Source: Umbilicaria muhlenbergii
Taxonomy: Eukaryota > Ascomycota > Lecanoromycetes > Umbilicariales > Umbilicariaceae
Length of the DNA stretch: 64,000 nucleotides
Reading direction: 5' to 3'
Assembly (NCBI GenBank): GCA_000611775.1
Contig: KK106984.1
Location: 1,208,364-1,272,363 of the forward strand
This document shows positions 11,340-23,303 of the stretch, in pieces; position 1 is the first letter of the stretch, and the number at the start of each line of letters is the position of its first letter. A program made the translations under genes and the position numbers. The notes under the pieces are model-generated. The model saw only the letters and a list, made by a program, of their open reading frames with translations, searched no databases and was not told where the DNA came from.

Positions 11340-13072
11340 TCAGCTTTATTAACTTGATCTCTTATGATGAAGCCAGTGCCCTATGACAAAAATATGACAG
11401 AGACTGCAATGCTATGATGAAATCTGTAATAAGATTACTGCACAGACTACATTATAACAGATGTGTCACATTGCAGAGAATCAAAAAACACTCAAGCACA
11501 GAAGCATTTCATTTCAGGTCTGAAGATCAAAATAAATCTGAGGTCAACACCTTGCACTCAACCCCTCATCAGTGCTGTGTCAAGTCACTCTCATTTATTT
11601 ACTTGTCTTTCATCATCTTAAATTCTTCTTCATTGTTTGATGAAGCCTTTGACTTCATCTCCTCAACATGATGCTGCTCACAGAGTTCAATATACTCTTG
11701 ATGATGATGAGATTGATGAGTGTTGAGGATACAGAAAGCATGAGCAGTGCTCTTCAGCAAGACAGCAAGAGCTTGACTGAGCTTCTCAGAATTACTGAAT
11801 TAACATTAATTACCTCATTATGAATATCATGAGACTCATGTTGAGGAGCAGCTGCAGGGGGTGTGAAGAGTGCTGATAATAATCAGTAAAAGGCAGCAGC
11901 ATGAGAATTTGATGATCAATCATTAAATGTTATGACTAGTTAGCAATGCAAAAGTACAACATAAAGTATGACAAAAGTATGACATAAAGTATGACACTTT
12001 GTTGTACTAAACAAAACAAAAGAGAATTAAGAAAGGCAGACTTACAGTGTGCTGTCACTCCTCTGATCATCATAAACACACATCAGGACAACAACATCAA
12101 AGCTCTCAGAGTCAAGAGCAGTGATGATCAGAGGCTCTGTTATGCATTACTCATGAAGATTGTGAAAAGATATACAACATGCACAGGCTCTCCTGTTCAA
12201 CACAAAGCAGTGATCAACTTCAACTCTTATACAAGAGCCACAGTGAGCAGTATCTGACAACATGTGACTGAGATTCTCTCAAATCACACGCTCATGATGA
12301 TGAGCCTGCTGCACATGAGCCGGCAGTGAGGTATCATCATGACATCACACAGAGCAGAAATCACTGCTGAAGACATCACTCAGAGGTAAATGCCTGATCC
12401 TCTTCAAGTGCTGAATAATCAGTTTTATTACTCTGTTTCCTCATCTCTTTCTGAAGGTGTTGATCATCACAGTTTCACTCACTGACTCTGACTCAGAGCT
12501 CTTCTCATCACATTGAGCTCAGAGCTCAACAGGCTTCCTTGATGAAAGTGAGTCTTCACTGTTGTTCATGATCATGAGTTCAAGAGTTCAAGTATTGATT
12601 GCTTATATACCATGTTAGCATTCATATGAAGTATGACAGGAAGTATGACATCACAAATGAGAACATGAGCTGCAAGCTTCATGATGCTCTCTTCATGAGG
12701 TGAACACCTCTGCAATGAGGAATGACATCATGAAGTCATCAGGTCACTCAATGAGCTGTGAAAAAGTCATGAGAAGTATGATGACATGTTATAATAAAAA
12801 TAATGAAGAAGAAACACAAGAGAAGGAGTGTTTTAAACTTATGATAAACATTATGATTTTCAATGTTTATGTTATGAAGAAAGCTTACTGTCAGCGTGAT
12901 ATCATCATAATTAAGTGAGGGCATGTGATCAGCCTTACTTTAATGCAGTCTCACGTGATCACTTTATAAGCTCAACATGCTCACTCTACAACCTCAACTG
13001 TTATGACGTCATAATGAAGTTTATGAGCGGTCAGTTGGCTTCAGGAATGATGTCATGAGAAGAGAAATGCTG
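11340..13072 (+). other. Family A 3' region without a recognised gene
   Basis: About 1.7 kb between the chromodomain and the 3' LTR of the family A element. It holds short frames with no family I recognise and a local cluster of AAAGTATGACA-like repeats at 11950-12000. It is probably the element's long 3' untranslated region or a decayed accessory frame. Confidence 0.4.
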
Positions 13073-13358
13073 TGTCAGGGTCATCATATAATAATATGAC
13101 AATACAACACTAATACAACACTAGTACAACATTATAATACAACACTATAGCTTAAATATGATGACTCAGTGTTTAGCACCTTGACATCAAGTGAAAACTC
13201 TTCACAAGAAGATGCAGAAACCTGCTTCCTCAGTGATCAGTTTTGTCATAAAATAGAAGATGTATAATCATTATTGCATTGACCTCATCATGACTATATT
13301 GCTTATGACATTTCATTTAAACACTGTTATGATACTCTGTCATACACTCAGCCTCTTA
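13073..13358 (+). repeat. Family A right (3') LTR
   Basis: Partner of the LTR at 2644-2929, starting TGTCAGGGTC. It ends in CTCTTA and runs straight into the 22-bp repeat that also precedes the left LTR. Confidence 0.85.
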
Positions 13359-13378
13359 AGGAATTGTTCCTCAGTATT

Positions 13379-14401
13379 ATCATTATGAAGAAACAACCAA
13401 CCTCATCTTCTTTATTGCAGTCACTTTCAAAGAAGGAGGAGATTCTTTAAATAAATGATTTTTATTTCTATTAATTAAAAAACAAAAAACACTCACTATC
13501 TTGACAAAAGGTCTTCTGAACCTGACAAACAAGTCCTCAGAGTCATGAGTGTTAAATGTTTTACTTTGCAGATGATTATGTAGTATCATAAAACAGTTGC
13601 CTCATACTGATCACAATTACCTTTTGTTTAATTTAACTTGAGTGATATGATCTGAAGTTTTGTGTTGACTTTCTATTTTTATGAGGGCCTCACTTACGTC
13701 AAATTAACATTTACAACTGATAGATCCTCTGAAAATTGTGCATGAGGCTGTGAAGGCAAAGATGCCTTCATCAGCTTCACTCAAAGTGCAAAAGATGATG
13801 AGGACTGTGACTGCAGTTGTGCTGTCATCATTGATCTTAATTCAGTTCAGTGTCACCTCTGCAGCCGCAGTGAATGACTTCACAAGAGTAACAGTGTAAA
13901 TGATTAATATCTTTGCATTTATCTTATCTTCAAGTTCTGATGACCTCACAATCTCTTCAACAGTTGAGCTTTTCTCAGAATACTTGATCATATCAATTAA
14001 GAGGTGAAGCAATGCTTTTATGACACTTGACAAAAACACTCACTCAAAATCCTTCTGCTGTATTGAGATCATGACTATTGTTGTCTCAAAATTGAAATTC
14101 AAGATTTGATGATAGAAATCAGTAATTGTAATTAAATAATTCTGATGTAATCAACTGAGTCATCTGAGGTTTGCACTTGAAAATTTAATAACTGCAGATG
14201 ACTTGAATAGATGTTTTCATTATTATTGAAGATGTAAATAGCTCATATCTTTTTTTAAAAGATGTATGAGGTTCATCCTCTTCATTATCACTCATCACAA
14301 ATTTTAAAACTTCTTTCACATTGTTTAACCTCTTCCTTTTCCTGATCTTCAAGATTCACTCATGATCAGACTGAGTTGAAATTCTGTGCTTGTCCTCTCA
14401 G
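13379..14401 (-). pseudogene. Unassigned degenerate coding-like sequence
   Basis: On the - strand, two stretches read like protein: about 14230-14400 (basic, with KIRKRKRLNNVKEV and then an acidic MSDNEEDEP) and 13383-13589 (with RFRRPFVKIVSVFC). The frame is broken repeatedly. No family is recognised. It lies between the family A and family B elements and could be one gene split by both of them, with neighbours at about 2280-2620 and 27227-27500. Mutation character is the same as the surroundings. Confidence 0.3.
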
Positions 14402-14406
14402 CCTCT

Positions 14407-14613
14407 TGTTATGATTAATTATTTCACTTCATAAGCAGGCTTAGAACTGTTGCAAGAGGTGAGTTATTTGAATTTAAAAAAGTACAAAGAAGGAAGCAGT
14501 CTTGTGAGTGCAGTCATGACATAAATGTCAGAGTGTCAAGACACACTAGTCTCAATTTAGTTTAACATCAGGTAGTTCAATATTCATCAGTATCAGTTGA
14601 TCATGTTGTAACA
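14407..14613 (-). repeat. Family B 3' LTR (left)
   Basis: 207 bp, TGTTATGATT...TGTAACA, matching 27015-27221 over its full length. Preceded by the target duplication CCTCT. Confidence 0.88.
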
Positions 14614-14739
14614 TCACCCCTCTTCAGACAGAAGGACTGTCCTCAGTTTTCATCTTAAATCTTTTATCTTGACTGCCTCTTGAATCTCTTATTGACTGTC
14701 ATGTTGTTTTCATTCATCAGGTTCAGCTCTTCACCTGAT

Positions 14740-16697
14740 TTATAAACATTTAATTAAACTTGTAGCCTCCTCAGTGGCCCTGCTCTGTTTGAATAAGCAT
14801 CATGATAATCTTTTACCTTTTGAGGTGACCTTATAAAGTCAACAGCATCATATCATTTCAAGTCTGAATCATATCCTTCTCAAGTCACTTGATATTACAG
14901 GATGTTGTTGTGAATCTGACTTGTTAAAATTTTTTTCACTGCATACTCAGGCTGATCATTAACTTCAGTCAACAGCTTCAGGTCCTGAATTTAATTCAGC
15001 ATTAAGTCATTCATCACTTTTCTTAAATAATCAGCATGAAAGATGTTGTTCATCTTCATGTGTTCAGATAACTTCAGAACATAGAAGTGATTTTTCATGC
15101 TGAGAATTCAGTAAAGACCTGCCACTTGATGATTCAACTTTAAACTAGATCTTTCAGTGGTTCAACTCTTTCAAGTAATGTAAACTCAGTCTTTGATGAA
15201 GAAGTTCAATTCTCTTCAGTGCTTATTTGCTTGATCTGTCATCTTATTTTAAGTTTGTTTCAGGTTTTCCTTTGCTCATTTAATCATGTCATGAGCTTTA
15301 ATAATGAAGGTCTGAGCTTCTTCTCTTGTCAGTTGCTCCCTTATGATGTTCAAGGATTGTGTTCACTCTTTTCAATGAAAGTGTAGATGAGGGGTCTGTC
15401 TCAGCTTTAACTCATAAGGTGACATGCCTGTGAACTCATGAGTGAGAACCGCTTGAGTGAAATTCATTATTAATAAAAGGTCTGATCAGTTGTCTTGAAA
15501 GTGATTCATGAAGAGGTGAAGCTGTTGATTGATGTACTGATTTAATACCTCAGTGCTTTCATTCATCTGTGAGTGATATGCTGTTGAAAGCTTTTGCTTT
15601 ACCCTCACAAGCTTGCAGAGTTCATTCATGAATGCTGAGATGAACTGAGACCCTCAGTTCAACATTGCTGTCTCAGGTGTTTCATAGATTCTTCAGATGT
15701 ACTTATAATACAATTATGCAACTTGAGCTGTCATAACTGTCTTCTGACATGACAGTGAGAAGGCCCTTTTTTTAAAGTAATCAATAATGACAAATATGTT
15801 GTCAAAGCCTTTCTTGTCTCATGAGAAGAATTTAAAGTTGAATGAGACATGCTGTCAGCACTTATCTTCAATTGATAAAAAGTGAAGTAGGCTTGAGGTC
15901 TTGTCTCAGGATATATGCATTCAACAGCATGTTCAGCAGTTTAAAATAAAAACTGAACAGTCATTTGACAGACCTGATCAGTAATACTGAATTAACAACA
16001 GCTTTGTCATCTTAGTCTTGCCTGAGTGCATTATCACTGGTGTTGAATGAGCTTCATTAATCAAATGAGTCTGCAAAGTGTCAACATCTGGCATCATGAG
16101 CTTCTCAAATCATGTAAGAAGGTTATCTTAAAGCTTTCAACCTCATTTCTTCTTTCTTGTCATCTGGCGGTACTGGTTCAGTAATTTATGAGAGTGATTG
16201 ACTTGCAGAATTCAATTCATCAGCTGATAAAGATTTTCCACCTGTTCAGTCTCATTCAGTGAATCACTTTTGATGTTCATTAAACCCTCACTTATTGCAG
16301 CTATTATGTAATTAGAATTCAGAAACAGCTGTGTTCATGCAGTGATGTTTTTTTCTTTCTGAGTAATCAACTCATCATGTTTTCTTGTCAGAGCATCAAC
16401 AATAATGTTGACTGTTTCTGAGCAGTAAGTAATCTTGAAGTTGTAGTCTGTCACAATATCAGCTCATCTAACTTGTCATGAATTAAGCAATCACTTGATG
16501 ATAAAGTACTTTAAAGCATGATGATCTGTAATTGTGACAAAAGGGGCTGCTTGTAAACTTAATAACATGTTATGTCATTCTTGAAGAGCTTTAACAACTG
16601 TTAGCATCTCTCTGTCATGAATCTCATATCACATTTCCTCAGGTGACATTGTCTTTGAGAAGTAAATTATAAGTTTTCACTTGTCATCTTTCTGTTG
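14740..16697 (-). pseudogene. Family B pol, downstream part: RH-IN-chromodomain (fossil)
   Basis: Continuation of the pol region on the other side of the family C element. The end of RNase H is at about 16200-16697, integrase at about 14990-15950, and a chromodomain-type segment at about 14740-14940 (GYDSD, DFIRSPQKVKDYHDAY). Degenerate. Confidence 0.7.
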
Positions 16698-16702
16698 CTG
16701 AG

Positions 16703-17137
16703 TGTAACAGGTGGTGTCGTAGTGATGAGAATAATACAATTGTTCAATGAACTATACCAACATTCATCTAACCACAGCGCTTGGTTCAATGAACTACTGA
16801 TCACATGTAGACTTAAATAAGCTAGAAGGCAGTAGACCTATGAGATTGCATTTAATACATGAGTTGAGCATGAGCTCCTAACTATGAATCTACCTGTGAT
16901 TATATAATACTTTAGAAGACTCATGTGTGACTGTACTGCTCTACATGTGTAATTTTACTGCTCATGAGTGCTCATGCCCTGAGCATCATGAGTGATAGGG
17001 TGCTCATGAGTGCTCATGCTCTGAGCACCATGAGCAGTCAGGTGCTCAAGGTGCTCATGTTTTAAACATCATGAGCAGTACCACATGTACGCCTGCTATG
17101 CATATCAACCAGGTATCATTTAGTGAAAGGTGTAACA
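16703..17137 (-). repeat. Family C copy 1, 3' LTR (left)
   Basis: 435 bp, TGTAACAGG...GGTGTAACA. It keeps clearly more CG, CCA and TGG than its partner at 22869 or the two LTRs of the second family C element. It contains tandem units of about 41 bp built from TGCTCAT...TGAGCA palindromes. Confidence 0.9.
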
Positions 17138-17185
17138 CTAGCTCCTCCCTCAACATTTTCATCCTCAAAAACTTCAACCTTCCTC

Positions 17186-17725
17186 ATGCCTTCATTCAGT
17201 ATCAGAAAGAAGAAGTCATTTACTTCTCATCATTCTCATCTGACTGATTCAATTGCTGAGAATGAGAGGATTGTCATGTGAACATGTAGTCACTGCTTAA
17301 CTGATGGCAAGGAGTGCAAGGTGTCAGATGACTGCAATAAGTGTGATGCCTGCATTCAGCTGAGTGTGTCTTGTGACTTGTTCATATCCTCAGAGGAGAT
17401 CAACAAGGTGAGTGTGAAGATTTGTTACTTGAAAAAGGAAAAGGATGCCGTCACGGCACAAAAGTGAGAGATGAGGGTGAAGAAAGAGAGACTTCACAAA
17501 CAGATCACTTTCTTAAGGAAGAAGCAGTCAGATTTGATTCATACTGAACTTTGAAACATTGAAGAGTTGAAGATGAATGAGTGTGCAGCTGCTGTAGCTG
17601 TTGATTCTTTTAACAGGTCTCTCCTCAACTTCCTCATGCTTAAAACTTTCAGTCTCAGTGATGTGAACTGACTTTCAGCAGGTTTCTTTGACAGAACTGA
17701 TGCAATTTCACTGCACAATGAGTAA
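17186..17725 (+). pseudogene. Antisense Zn2Cys6-type frame of family C, copy 1
   Basis: A reading frame of 180 codons runs opposite to the retroelement, between its chromodomain and its 3' LTR. Near residues 33-62 it shows six cysteines spaced C-x2-C-x6-C-x8-C-x2-C-x6-C, exactly the spacing of the fungal Zn(II)2Cys6 binuclear cluster. A basic N-terminal stretch (RKKKS) precedes it. A Lys/Glu/Leu-rich probable coiled coil follows at about residues 70-120. The same frame, the same length, lies at the same place in the second family C element (59047-59586). Family knowledge: Zn2Cys6 plus coiled coil is the layout of DNA-binding transcription regulators. That it acts on the element is inference. 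Degenerate. Confidence 0.6.
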
Positions 17726-20700
17726 GATTTTCTTCTGGTTCTCATGTGTTTCCTCCACTATCATATCCCTTTCATTTGATCAGATAGTGTGACTCATCAT
17801 TTATGTCTTGTTGATTTAGAATTTCCTTTACTTCAAATTCAGCATCCTGACTTTTCAGGTCAATCTCTGATGAATTTTCTTGTACTGATGTTTTCAGGTC
17901 TGCTGATTTGAGTAGTGATACATGAAATACTGAATGTATTCACATAGTGAGTGAAAGTTCAAGCTCATAGTTGACGCTTCTCTTAGTTTTTGCAATTTGA
18001 AAAGGTCTCAACTTCATGTGATTCAATTTATTGTTAAGTCATTTTGTCTTGATATTGTGACATAAAAAGTATACTTTATTCCCCTCTTTGAGAGTAGGTC
18101 CCTTATCTCTCTTTTTATTATAATATACTGTTGATCTTTCTGAGGCAAATTTGATGTCCCTTTGTAGCATTTCATGCAGGTCTTTAAGGTGATTCACTTG
18201 TACTCTTGCTCTCTGTGCTATCATTACTAGTCCCCTGGCTTTATTCATAGCCGGGTTGAAATCATAATTAATGTAGAATGATGATACTTCAGTTGTCTCT
18301 GTTGCTGCTGAGTTGTAAGTTAACTGAGCTATCAGTAAGAGTTCTACTCAATTAGTTTACTGATAATTAACATAACACTGTAGGTACTGTTTCATAGTTT
18401 GGTTTAATCATTCTGTCTGCCCGTCCGTCTGAGGATGATATGATGTTGATAACTTGTGATGTATTCCCAACTGGTCCACTAATGATTTTCAGAACTTGAA
18501 GGTAAAGAGTTTATTTTTATCAGAGATTATCTCCTCTGACAGTTCATGATTGGCTGCTATAACTCTTAAAAACATATATGTGAGTTCTTCTGCTGATGAT
18601 GCTTCATTATAAGGTATGAAGTATCTGTACTTCATAAGTTTATCAGTGATAATTAATATTGAATCATAAACTGCTTTCATCAGGGGTTCTTTTGACTTTG
18701 GTAGTTTAATCACAAAGTTCAATGTGATGCTTGCTCATGATCTTGATGGTGTTCTTGATGACTTGAGTAAATTGTATGACTTATGTTGATCTGCTTTGCT
18801 TCTTCAGCAGATGTCACATTTTTAAATGATTTCCTCAACCTTCTTTCTCATGTGTGGGAAGTAGTATGTTTTTGTGAGTCATTCTATCATTTTGTCTATT
18901 CCTTGATGATCATGTGTCTTGTTGAAATGAGTTTCTTCTATTAGTTTCCGTTGAAGATTAACAGGAACATAGATTAAGTCTTGAAAAAGTAGTAAATCTT
19001 TCTCCTTTTCAAAGCTTTCATGATCTTTAATATTCTGAAGAACTTGCTGTGCTAACTTATCATTCTTTAATGCTTTTTGAATCTCATTTTTAAAAACATT
19101 GTCTTCTACCTGTATGATGAGATTGAATTATTTATTGAAAGACATGTTTCCTTGCTTATCCTCTCAGAGGATAGCATGACTGATGATCAGCTTATCTCAT
19201 AAGTAATCAGCTCATTGACTGAGAGCATTCACTTTGATGTTCTCTGATTCTTTTTGATAATGAATTCTGAAATTGTATTATGACAATTCTTTCAACCAAC
19301 GTACCTGTCTTCTATTTAAGACTTTCATTGTCATGAAATACAACAGATTTTTATGATCTGAGTATACCTGAACCTCATGTTTAGGTCCTTTCAAATACAC
19401 ATGTCATTGCTTGAATGCATCAACAATAATTAACAGCTCCTTGTCATGTATTTCATAACTCATTTCAGCGCTTGAGAACTTCCTCAAATAGAAAGTTACT
19501 GATCATAGATGTCTCTTATCATCTGACTGATTGATGCATGCTCTTATAACTTCATCTGACGCGTCTGTCTTGAGCGTAATAGGTTTCTCAGGGTTGAAAC
19601 TCATGAGAATTGATTGAGAAGTGAACCTCTTCTTCAACTCATCAAAGGCTTTCTGTGCTTCAGGTGATCATTCAAACTTCTGATCTTTCTTGATCAACTC
19701 TGTTAGAGGTGATGTGATTTTTGAATACTTTTCAATAAACTTTCTATAGAAGTTTGTGAACTCAAGGAAGGACTGTACTTCCTTGATGTTCTTTAATACT
19801 GATCATTCAACCACAGATCATATTTTCTCAAGATTCATTCATAACCCTTCTGATGTTACAATGAAACCTAGGAAGTGTACTTCCTTGAAATGAAAAAGAC
19901 TTTTCTCAGGCTTTACCTGTAGTCCTGCATTTTGAAGCGCCTGCAGGATCTTATGAACATGCTGAACATGCTGCTCCTTCAACTTGAAGTAAATCAGTAT
20001 GTCATTGAGATAAATGATCACAAACTGATTCAAATACTCTCACAGTATGTTATTAATAAAAGTCTAAAAAGTTACTGGCGCGTTTGTCAATCTGAAGGGC
20101 ATTACCAGGTACTCATAGAGTTCAGATCTTGTTTGAAACACAGTTTTTCATTCATCTCCTTCTTTGATATGAATCTGGTTGAAGGCTCTCAGAATATTGA
20201 ATTTGATGAATCATTATGCTCTCTGAAATCAATCCTGCAGTTCTGAAATGAGCAGCAAAGGATAACTGTTCTTGATGATAATATTGTTCAGTGCTCAGTA
20301 ATCAATGCATAACCTGAGTGAACTGTCTGATTTTGGTATGAACAGTATTGAATATTCAGCTGAAGATTGTGATTCTCATATGAATCCTTTTCATAAATTC
20401 TCCTCTAAGTATTCTCATAAAGCGTTTAACTTCTGAGGTGACAATGAGTAGATAAGTTGCTTCATTAGCATGCAACCTTTCATGATCTTGATTTCATGAT
20501 CTCATTCTTAATGTTTCAGCAAGGCGTTCTGATCCTTTACAGTCATAAACAATTCCTTGAAGTCTTTGTATTCTTTAGGGATAGATAACTTGGTAACAGA
20601 GTCTCAGTCATCATCAACTTGCCTGCTTCATAATACTTTTGCATCAGGATTCTTCAGTTCCTCATGTGTTTCTTTCACTGACATAATAAAGATCTTCACA

Positions 20701-21950
20701 CCTTTGAGTGAGTTCAGGACTGAATATAACTTGTTAAGATTATCACCCTTAATGAAGTATATCTCATTTTCAGCTCAATTGATCATTGGATTGATCACTC
20801 AGAGTCATGATATTCTCAGGACTATATCACTTCCTGATTGCTTCATGATGTTGAATTGAATCTTTTCCCAATGTTGACTTAAATGCATGAGCGTAGGAAC
20901 CGTCTCTTGATTTACTCATTCATCATTATGTTTCATAAAGGTCTCATTAAACCCTTGAAGTTTAAAGGGGTTTTGCTTCACCTGTGTTTAGATTACATGT
21001 TTCACAGCAAATTCTGAGTTCATGAAGTTCTCTGTGCAGCTGCTGTTTATTAGCAGTCAGGCTGACTGATCATTGACTTTGACTCAGACATGAAAGTTAC
21101 TCATGTCTTCTTGTACTGCAGTGATGAACTCTTGCCATCATTCACTGCCTGAAGGCTTTAAAGTAAATGTCTCTGAGGGCCTTTGATTTGAAGAGCCTTC
21201 TAGTTTTTTGAACTAGAAGGAGAGAAGCTTAAGTTCTTTTCTACATACTTAAAGTCTTTCAGATTCACTCTCTGAGCTGAGTGTTTGTTCAGATCTCTTT
21301 TGAAGTATTCACTTCAAAGTTCTCATACTTTCATATGAAGTTCTTGTGAGATGTGTGCTTCATCAGAGGTAACATATCCCCCTCTGATGATGAACTGAGA
21401 ACCTTTTGAAGATGTCTTCTTGATTATGTCTTGATAATTGATGTCCTCATGATTCTGATTCTGCATAAATGCATCTTGAATAATGTAAAAGATCTGATCC
21501 TTCACTTTCACTACTCACTCTGCATACTTCTCCTTTTTGCTGAGGGTGTTGAGTACTTCAGTATACATTTGAATCCACCTTTCTTCATGAGTAGTCAATC
21601 ATTCATTGTTGTCTTCTTTCATGAGTTCTCTGAAACCTTCAGAAGATGTTACCTTCACAAAGTCTTCCTCCTCACTGAATGAGGGTATCATGTTGTCACT
21701 GTCAACATAATCATCTTCTTGATTGAATTTCTCTCATCTGACTTGATGCCTCTCTGTGTCTGCAACAGGATCTCAGTGAGAGGTTGTGATGTATTCTTTT
21801 GCTTTCTTTGATTGACATAAAAATCATTCAGAGCTGTCTTTATCACTCTGATGAACTGTGCAGCTGTTGTCATAACATGCTGTTCAAGACATGATGTTGT
21901 GTTGAACTGATTGTTTCAGTGCTGACTTCTTTAACACAGCGGCATATGTC
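17700..21950 (-). pseudogene. Family C copy 1 pol: PR-RT-RH-IN-chromodomain (fossil)
   Basis: Order of parts on the - strand: aspartic protease (about 21000), reverse transcriptase with a YLNDILIYF active-site box at about 19980-20033, RNase H, zinc-binding and catalytic integrase parts (about 18050-19000), and a well-formed chromodomain segment at about 17710-17870 (EVKEIL..., YLIK, GYDS). The 3' end of pol runs into the 3' end of the antisense Zn2Cys6 frame, so the two are convergent. Degenerate. Confidence 0.8.
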
Positions 21951-21959
21951 TTCTTCTTT

Positions 21960-22803
21960 GGTGGAAAGGCTTTCATTGAGACTCAACAATTGCATGTGAA
22001 ATGTCCTGACTTTTCACAGTTATAACAATTTCCTTTACCCCTGATGCTCTTTGATAACTGCTTGGTTCCTCTCTGAAATTGATTTCTCTGGAAAGTCACA
22101 TCAATTTTCATTGACTGAGGGTCATAATAGGGTTGATTGTTATACTGAGTGCTTTCATGAGGCTTGTTCACTTTCAGTAATACATAATTCTTCTGGCTTT
22201 TCTTCATAGATCTTTCATACACGCAGTTGTTGATGATGACTGACTTTTCAATCATCTTGATCAAGGTACTTGATTGCTCTGATTGAGAGATTTCATCTTT
22301 AATGAAGTCCTTCAGGCCTTTGTAGTACTGCGTGATCAAGGCAGTGTCATCTCAATTCATGTACATGACATGTCTCTGAAAGTTGACTGCATACATCATG
22401 GCAGCTCCTTTCTGCACAATATTGCAGATTTCTCACTCTGTGGTTCTTTCCTGATTAATGATCTCAAACACAATCCTTATCTGTTTCTTGAACTCCTCTA
22501 GACTGAAGAAGATTTTATTCATTTCATCATCATGATCCTTCTTCTCATTTTTCATGTAGTCTCAGAGGATCAGCTCAAATCAATTGAGGGCATCAGACCT
22601 CAGGTAGAAAGATGCATACAACATTTTATTAACTTCCTTCTTGAACATAATGTAATTGAGGTGAATGTAAGTATTAAGCTGAGTGAGGAATGAACTCAAC
22701 ATTCTTCACTCTCTTAAGAACTTATCTGATGATGAGATCTTAATCTTCATCCCTGATGACGCTGAACTCTCAATGACTGATGAGTCATGACTGAAGGTTG
22801 CCA
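21960..22803 (-). pseudogene. Family C copy 1 gag (fossil)
   Basis: Gag-like region with a clear zinc knuckle CYNCEKSGHFTCNC near 21983-22030 at its C-terminal end, preceded by a basic, Gln/Asn-rich linker. The matching region of the second copy is split at about 45090/54447 by the family D element. Degenerate. Confidence 0.75.
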
Positions 22804-22868
22804 TCTCTCAAGGGACTCATGAGTCACAGTTCATTTCATGACTGATATTCTGATGATGATGCTCAAAG

Positions 22869-23303
22869 TGTAACAGGTGATGTCATAGTGATGGAGATAA
22901 TACAATTATTCAATGAACTATATCAACATTTATCTAATCACAGCACTTGATTCAATGAACTACTGATCACATGTAGACTTGAATAAGCTAGAAGGCAGTA
23001 GACCTATGAGATTGTATTCAATACATGAGTTGAGCATGAGCTCCTAACTATGAATCTACCTGTGGTTATATAATACTTTAAAAGACTCATGTGTGACTGT
23101 ACTGCTCTATGTGTGTAATCTTACTGCTCATGAGTGCTCATGCCCTGAGCATCATGAGTGATAAAGTGCTCATGAGTGCTCATGCTCTGAGCATCATGAG
23201 TAATCAAGTGCTTAAGGTGCTCATGTCTTAAGCATCATGAGCAGTATCACATGTACACCTGCTATGTGTACCAACCAGGTATCATCTAGTGAGAGGTGTA
23301 ACA
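22869..23303 (-). repeat. Family C copy 1, 5' LTR (right)
   Basis: 435 bp and collinear with 16703-17137. Differences are almost all transitions, with this copy the more AT-rich. Followed by target duplication CTGAG. Confidence 0.9.

Larger units (their letters stand above)
2644..13358 (+). mobile_element. Ty3/gypsy chromovirus, family A (fossil)
   Basis: A + strand LTR retrotransposon with LTRs at 2644-2929 and 13073-13358 that start TGTCAG. Parts in order: gag with a zinc knuckle at 4266-4307, reverse transcriptase (about 5080-5830), RNase H (about 6060-7690), a repeat-bearing linker (7850-8280), integrase (about 8735-10870) and a chromodomain (about 10990-11200). Two TIR elements are inserted in it, at 6201-7341 and 8778-9903. 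It is broken many times over and cannot be active. The mutation load prevents any LTR-based age estimate; it predates both TIR insertions. Confidence 0.9.
16703..23303 (-). mobile_element. Ty3/gypsy chromovirus, family C copy 1 (fossil)
   Basis: A 6.6-kb - strand LTR retrotransposon with 435-bp LTRs (16703-17137 and 22869-23303) and target duplication CTGAG at 16698-16702 and 23304-23308. It is inserted in the RNase H region of the family B element. Parts from the right: gag with zinc knuckle (about 21980-22800), protease (about 21000), RT (about 19640-20560), RNase H (about 19270-19600), integrase (about 18050-19000) and chromodomain (about 17710-17870). An antisense Zn2Cys6-type frame follows at 17186-17725. 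The structure is complete but the coding parts are broken many times. Its left LTR is the least mutated repeat in the window. Confidence 0.92.
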
